DNA from: Candidatus Zixiibacteriota bacterium
Lineage (GTDB): Bacteria > Zixibacteria > MSB-5A5 > GN15 > FEB-12
Length of the DNA: 37,999 nucleotides
Assembly (NCBI GenBank): GCA_016926795.1
Contig: JAFGNW010000038.1
Span: 1 to 37,999 of the forward strand
Direction of reading: 5' to 3'
In this document: one piece after another, positions 34,129-37,999 of the stretch
Position numbering within the stretch: position 1 is the stretch's first letter
How the letters are laid out: each line of letters begins with the position of its first letter
Program-made: the position numbers and the translations under genes
Notes under the pieces: model-generated
Databases searched by the model: none
Told to the model about the DNA's origin: nothing
Seen by the model: only the letters and a program-made list of their open reading frames with translations

Positions 34129-34731
34129 CTACCATTTGGTTTTGCCCTGGGCGATTCCCTTTTTAATCTTCTTGGTGCCGACCCACACCTTCTCCATCGA
34201 TTCGATATTGACCAGTTCCAGGTCGGTCTGGTAGAAGACTACCTGCTTGCCGCCTTCCTGGTCGGTGATGGTCTTGATGGCGCCCTGGAGCATGAAATCG
34301 GCGCCGGTTTCCTCGCGCAGGCGTTTGGCGGTCTCTTTCGAGGCGAACTCCTGTTGCTCGAACCGCTCCTCGCGTACCTCGGAACGCTGTTCCTTGCTGG
34401 CCACGAACCGAACATTGCCGTTATTGATAAGCTCCCGCTCGAAATCGGCAATGAAGGTTTCCATGGCTATGTGCTCGCTGGTGAGATTGCGAATCGTACC
34501 CACCGTCACCACCGGCTTGGCGCTCTTGGCGGCGGCATATTCGGTCAGCCAGGGTCTCGAGAGGCAGTCGCCGATCATTTCCTCGGCCACCAGCCGCGAG
34601 TCCGTATCGTTCCATTTACCGCTCAAATCGGTCACCGTCTCGGTATCCAGTCGGGTCACCGTCTTACCGCCCCCGCCGCAACCCAGCGGAATTACCGCCA
34701 GCACCACCAGCACAACTAAAAGCTTTTTCAT
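34129..34731 (-). CDS. lpoB: LpoB-like penicillin-binding-protein activator lipoprotein
   Basis: A 200-residue lipoprotein with lipobox PLGC (Cys18), followed by a Gly-rich linker. The globular part resembles LpoB: VTDLSGKWNDTDSRLVAEEM near 34, VVTVGTIRNLTSEHIAMETF near 74, EKELIN-type helix, then ETGADFMLQGAIKTI and YQTDLELVNIESMEKVW. In enteric bacteria LpoB activates PBP1B from the outer membrane, and in other phyla the role is presumed similar. AAGGAGT lies six bases before the ATG. The stop is TAG. It is the first gene of a two-gene unit with the COG3014-like lipoprotein. Confidence 0.8.
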   Translation of the reverse strand: MKKLLVVLVVLAVIPLGCGGGGKTVTRLDTETVTDLSGKWNDTDSRLVAEEMIGDCLSRPWLTEYAAAKSAKPVVTVGTIRNLTSEHIAMETFIADFERELINNGNVRFVASKEQRSEVREERFEQQEFASKETAKRLREETGADFMLQGAIKTITDQEGGKQVVFYQTDLELVNIESMEKVWVGTKKIKKGIAQGKTKW

Positions 34732-34883
34732 TTTGACTCCTTCTTCGTTAAATCAATCTGTTTTTTTCTTCTAAATTAATCGGCACTCCTACCGGGAAGC
34801 TATGGCCGGTTTTGTCAATTATCAACAACTTTTTATACCCATTCAATAAGCTATTGGCGGATAAAAATAACGTGCGAATCACT

Positions 34884-34917
34884 AAAAAAGCCCCGTTTAC
34901 AAAAAAACCGGGGCTTT
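34884..34917 (-). terminator. Rho-independent terminator of the POT-like transporter gene
   Basis: On the minus strand AAAGCCCCG (34917-34909) pairs with CGGGGCTTT (34895-34887) and is followed by a T run (34889-34884). It lies 28 bases after the transporter's stop codon. Confidence 0.8.
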
Positions 34918-34944
34918 GGTATTTTTCGATCAAATGGAAAAAAG

Positions 34945-36420
34945 TTATCCCTTTTCCCTGGGCTCGTATTTTTTCACCCAGAGCGAATAGAGATACATGC
35001 CGACAGCCGATACGATGCCGATAGCCGCGAACTGGTACCAGAGTTTATAGGGGTCATAAGCCGACCAGAGCATGTTGGTGGCGTCGACATGGTTCATCCC
35101 GGTGACCTCAACCAGCTTGTTCATGGCCTCGGTGCGGCTGACATCGGTGATACTGAAATTTTTCGACAGGTAATCGAGCGCCAGGTTAGCCTTGTCGCCC
35201 ATGTTCTCATAGACATGACCGGCGAAAATCGAGCCGACCCCCCAGCCGATCCCCTGCGGGATATTGGCGTAACCCATGTAGAGACCCTTCTTACCCTCCG
35301 GGGCGATAACGCCGAGATACTCGTTCATTTTGGGCGAGGAGAGCATTTCCCCAACGGAAAAAATCAATATCCCCATCAGGCAGAGATAACCCGACGTCGT
35401 AAAGCCGGCGAAAACGAGCCCTACCGAGGCGATCGTGATACCGATTAAGATGGAGTGTACCCGCCGCATGCGCGAAACCAGCCAGGATATGAACACCACC
35501 GCCAGGATAATCAGGCCGGGGTTGATGTTGATCATCCATTCCTGGGCGAGCTGGTCGCCGCGGGTGGAATTGGGCTGGAGCATAAAATCCGGCAGGTGCA
35601 AATCGTGCACCAGTTTGGAACTGTCCACCCAGTCCACAATGAAATTGGGCAGCATATCAAAAAGCTGCATGAACATCAGCCAGAACCCGGACATGATCAC
35701 GATAAAGACAATCAAGCGCAGGTTGAAGATGTTCAGGATGGTTTTCCAGAGCACCAGAAACGGATTGCCTTTCTGTTCGCCGCCGGCGGAAGGGTCCTTG
35801 TAGGTGAAGAGCATCAGGAAATTAAGCGAGACGATAGCGGCGCAGCCGTAGAAAACCGCCGGCCAGGAAATGCCGTACAGGAAGTGCGCCAGCGGCGGTC
35901 CGAGAAAACCGCCGATATTGACCAGCATATAGAACGTCCCCCAGCCGACCGAGGAGTTCTTGTGCGTCAGGCTCTGGCACATCGTTCCCTGGACACCGGG
36001 CTTGAAAATAGCCGTGCCCAGCGCCAGCGTACAGCAGCCCAACAAAAACGGGTAGAACTCCGTCTGGGTGGCCATCAAAATATAGCCGAGCATTTTAATC
36101 GCCACCGAGACGGCGATGGTTTTTTTGTAACCGTAACGGTCGGCGAAGCCGCCGGAAAGCATTGGCGTCAGCGATTGAAACAACGCCCACCATAAGAAAA
36201 TAATGCCCTTGTCGGTCTGCGAGAAATGCAGCCCGCCGATTTCATCGGCCTGGGCGATATAAATCGGAATCACCACCCGCACGCCGTAATAAGCCAGCCG
36301 CTCCAGCATTTCCATGATATTGACCATCCAGAACGGACGGCTCATGGAAAAGAGCTGCTGAAAAAGGCCGCCTTTGGCATCGTCGGGTAATGAGTTTGAA
36401 CCGGGGTTGGAAGTTGACAT
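34945..36420 (-). CDS. POT/PTR-like MFS transporter
   Basis: About 491 residues with roughly 12 hydrophobic segments. The N-terminal FWMVNIMEMLERLAYYGVRVVIPIYI segment resembles the EFCERFSYYGM start of proton-dependent oligopeptide transporters, though the ExxERFxYY signature is altered (EMLERLAYYGVR). GFADRYGYKKTI is the MFS loop 2-3 motif, and TAIFKPGVQGTMCQ follows. Substrates could be peptides or other solutes. A GTG at 36426 is in frame, but ATG 36420 is preferred. Neither has a clear ribosome binding site. A terminator follows the TAA. Confidence 0.85.
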   Translation of the reverse strand: MSTSNPGSNSLPDDAKGGLFQQLFSMSRPFWMVNIMEMLERLAYYGVRVVIPIYIAQADEIGGLHFSQTDKGIIFLWWALFQSLTPMLSGGFADRYGYKKTIAVSVAIKMLGYILMATQTEFYPFLLGCCTLALGTAIFKPGVQGTMCQSLTHKNSSVGWGTFYMLVNIGGFLGPPLAHFLYGISWPAVFYGCAAIVSLNFLMLFTYKDPSAGGEQKGNPFLVLWKTILNIFNLRLIVFIVIMSGFWLMFMQLFDMLPNFIVDWVDSSKLVHDLHLPDFMLQPNSTRGDQLAQEWMININPGLIILAVVFISWLVSRMRRVHSILIGITIASVGLVFAGFTTSGYLCLMGILIFSVGEMLSSPKMNEYLGVIAPEGKKGLYMGYANIPQGIGWGVGSIFAGHVYENMGDKANLALDYLSKNFSITDVSRTEAMNKLVEVTGMNHVDATNMLWSAYDPYKLWYQFAAIGIVSAVGMYLYSLWVKKYEPREKG

Positions 36421-36539
36421 ACACACCGTGAATTTAGGGGTTTGGTTTTCCCGGAAATAAACGGATTGGCTGTTATTCTGTCAACGAAAATAATTGCAGG
36501 AAAAATTGGCATTGTGGGCGGCACATCCTTCGAAAACTC

Positions 36540-36990
36540 AGGACCTGTGTCCATATGTGCCCCGTCGGGTACCCCACCTCTTCAGAGGTGGGTCTTTCTA
36601 TTGACGGGTGCCCCGTCTCTTTAGAGGTGGGTTTATTCTTTTCACTCCCACCGCTAAAGCAGTGGGCCGCCCGGATTATAAAAAGAAAAAATACAAGTTA
36701 TATTAAGTCACATTGAGCGGAGTCGAAATGTAACTTTTTCGTCAGTCATGCTTCGACTCCGCTCAGCATGACTTTTTTCTGTCATTCCCACTATGCCTGC
36801 GGCGCACCTTCGGCTTTCGCGGGGATGATAATCCAAGCAATTGAAGTGCAGGTGACCCGCACACCTGCCTATTAATTGGACGGCACATTTCAACATGTGC
36901 CTCTGTTTATGGCAGATGTGGACATCTGCCGGGCACAACAATGTCATTGCGAGGAGTCCGCTTAAGCGGACGACGTGGTAATCTCTGATA
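36540..36990. repeat. Island of assorted hairpin repeats
   Basis: The gap between the transporter and radical SAM genes holds at least eight inverted repeats of several kinds. CCCACCTCT/AGAGGTGGG (36573-36592). GACGGG/CCCGTC (36603-36617). CCCACCGCT/AGCAGTGGG (36647-36666, one mismatch). Two inverted copies of a 28-base unit with core TGAGCGGAGTCGAA (36707-36734 and 36745-36772). GCAGGTG/CACCTGC (36848-36868). GGCACAT/ATGTGCC (36882-36901). GGCAGATGT/ACATCTGCC (36911-36930). GTCCGCTTAAGCGGAC (36956-36971). The sequences differ, so this is a cluster of different interspersed repeat families. No transposase gene is seen. Confidence 0.8.
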
Positions 36991-36993
36991 TTC

Positions 36994-37887
36994 TCAAGTT
37001 ATATACACCAGCCCCAGCTTCTCGGCATAATCAACCGCTTCACGGAATTCCTCGGGCTTCAGACGGCGGTTGATGTCCTCGCATTTATCGGCCCGGTAGC
37101 AGGGACGGTACTGGTCCATCACGTTGACCACCGCCCGGTCCTTCATGTGCTCGGCGATAAAATCGAACACCGGCTTGGTGCAGCATTCGAAATGGTTCGG
37201 CAGAACCAGATGTCTTATCACTAACTCGGTGTCATCACAAGCCAGCAAATGGTTGCAGCCGACAATCTCGAAATAATTATCGATCCCGGAAAGTCTTTTA
37301 GCGCATGCATCGTTGCCGTACTTGAAATCGGACAGATATACATCGACCAATCCCTTCAACAGCGCCATCGATTGTCGAGACATGTAGAAATTAGAGTTCC
37401 ACACCACCGGCAGGGAGGATTTGACATGGGTAAGAGTCTCGAGAATAAACGGAAGGTACGGGGTCGGCTCCCCGCCGACAAAGTTCATGTTTTTGCAGTA
37501 ACCATGCTGGTCGATAAGTCGCGCCAGGTCGAGCGGGGTCATGGCCGGGAATATGTCAACATCGCTAACCTGGGACAAATCCGAGTTCTGGCAGAAGAGA
37601 CAGTGAAAAGTACACGAGGCGAAAAAAATCGTGTAAGAGGGAATGAAAAAAAACTCCTCCCCCATATGGTCGAACGCCGAGGCTACCCGCAAATCCATTC
37701 CAACCCTGCACTCCCCTTTTTCTCCAGCGGTACGGTCGATTTCACAAGCCCGCTCGCACAGCGTGCAGGATTTGAGAATCTCCAGCGCCTTATTCACCCT
37801 CTCAGTCAAATCAATGTTCTTGAATCTGGGCGGACGAGCGCCTTCGAGGATTTTAATGTAATTATCTAGTATATCGGATATGTCCAT
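36994..37887 (-). CDS. PflX-type radical SAM protein (COG1313-like)
   Basis: A 297-residue radical SAM enzyme. The N-terminal cysteine cluster C41-x2-C44-x3-C48-x11-C60 precedes the SAM-binding CTFHCLFCQ (C92-x3-C96-x2-C99). EMNFVGGEPTPYLP-like text (NFVGGEPTPYLPFIL) is the GGEP motif, and YLSDFKYGNDACAKRLSG and LVLPNHFECC follow. This is the layout of the PflX/COG1313 proteins, which resemble pyruvate formate-lyase activating enzymes but have no proven substrate in most genomes. No glycyl-radical enzyme gene is adjacent. The ATG is at 37887, with GCGGGA upstream. Confidence 0.85.
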   Translation of the reverse strand: MDISDILDNYIKILEGARPPRFKNIDLTERVNKALEILKSCTLCERACEIDRTAGEKGECRVGMDLRVASAFDHMGEEFFFIPSYTIFFASCTFHCLFCQNSDLSQVSDVDIFPAMTPLDLARLIDQHGYCKNMNFVGGEPTPYLPFILETLTHVKSSLPVVWNSNFYMSRQSMALLKGLVDVYLSDFKYGNDACAKRLSGIDNYFEIVGCNHLLACDDTELVIRHLVLPNHFECCTKPVFDFIAEHMKDRAVVNVMDQYRPCYRADKCEDINRRLKPEEFREAVDYAEKLGLVYIT

Positions 37888-37911
37888 AGATCCCGCAATC
37901 CAACTGATATT

Positions 37912-37970
37912 GTCGAAACCGCAAGAGTTTCGACCTACTGTAAATATCTAAATTAAGTTGTAGGTCGAAA
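37912..37970. repeat. Hairpin repeat at the right edge
   Basis: GTCGAAAC (37912-37919) pairs with GTTTCGAC (37927-37934). TTTCGACCTAC (37928-37938) is a perfect inverted partner of GTAGGTCGAAA (37960-37970). A further partial copy with TTTCGACTTC follows at 37981. It looks like an interspersed repeat of the island type, continuing beyond the window. Confidence 0.65.
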
Positions 37971-37999
37971 TGTCGAAGACTTTCGACTTCTTTAAACCG

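Noticed and set aside
36540-36990. CRISPR array
   Set aside because: The repeats differ in sequence, are not regularly spaced and have no cas gene nearby.

Overview
The window comes from a Gram-negative bacterium of roughly balanced base composition. It carries a TonB-dependent outer-membrane receptor with an N-terminal carboxypeptidase-like domain, an LpoB-type outer-membrane lipoprotein, several other lipoproteins and a TldD/PmbA pair. The mix of gene families (MutL-like ASKHA protein, DsrMK-like redox pair, M1 peptidase, POT-like transporter, propeller lipoprotein) suggests an uncultured lineage near the FCB group, Zixibacteria-like. That placement is an inference from family mix, not from a marker gene. 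No rRNA, tRNA, CRISPR array, transposase or phage gene was seen.

Layout. 1-596: 5' part of a secreted protein (minus). 943-1827: DMT-family permease. 1841-4888 (minus): an operon of an Rrf2 regulator with three cysteines, a NarI/DsrM-like membrane cytochrome and a DsrK/HdrD-like iron-sulfur protein. 5036-5222: a short transcription unit with a consensus promoter, an unusually long Shine-Dalgarno sequence and a terminator, but no ordinary gene. 5211-7420: PPOX-fold flavoprotein, exonuclease III and a crotonase. 7450-10233: a very long MutL-like ASKHA protein. 10455-14407: HDOD protein and the TldD/TldE pair. 14552-16936: TonB-dependent receptor. 17011-18066: propeller lipoprotein.

18315-22585 is a three-gene signalling operon: a secreted protein that looks like a degenerate family-5 solute-binding protein, a membrane histidine kinase with a large periplasmic domain, and an NtrC-type sigma54 activator. 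Two near-identical perfect dyads (GTGTCA-N4-TGACAC) lie upstream of it, in the divergent gap with the propeller lipoprotein. A 54-residue ORF with its own promoter (22712-22876) and an M1-like metallopeptidase (minus) follow.

25403-28761 (minus) is a second signalling operon: a second Rrf2-type regulator, a receiver protein, and a multi-PAS histidine kinase whose single reading frame is cut by one in-frame TAG. At 29102-32719 an AsnB-type amidotransferase is followed by an AMP-forming acyl ligase, a pairing that recalls the exosortase-A-associated gene pair. Then come (minus) a COG3014-like lipoprotein with LpoB, a POT/MFS-like transporter, a 0.45-kb island of assorted hairpin repeats, and a PflX-type radical SAM protein.

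The most unusual signals are the TAG-interrupted kinase, the kinase and activator genes that are in frame across a TAG, the solute-binding-like signalling operon with its dyads, and the short SD-led RNA. TAG is also the natural terminal stop of three genes here, so general recoding of TAG is unlikely.
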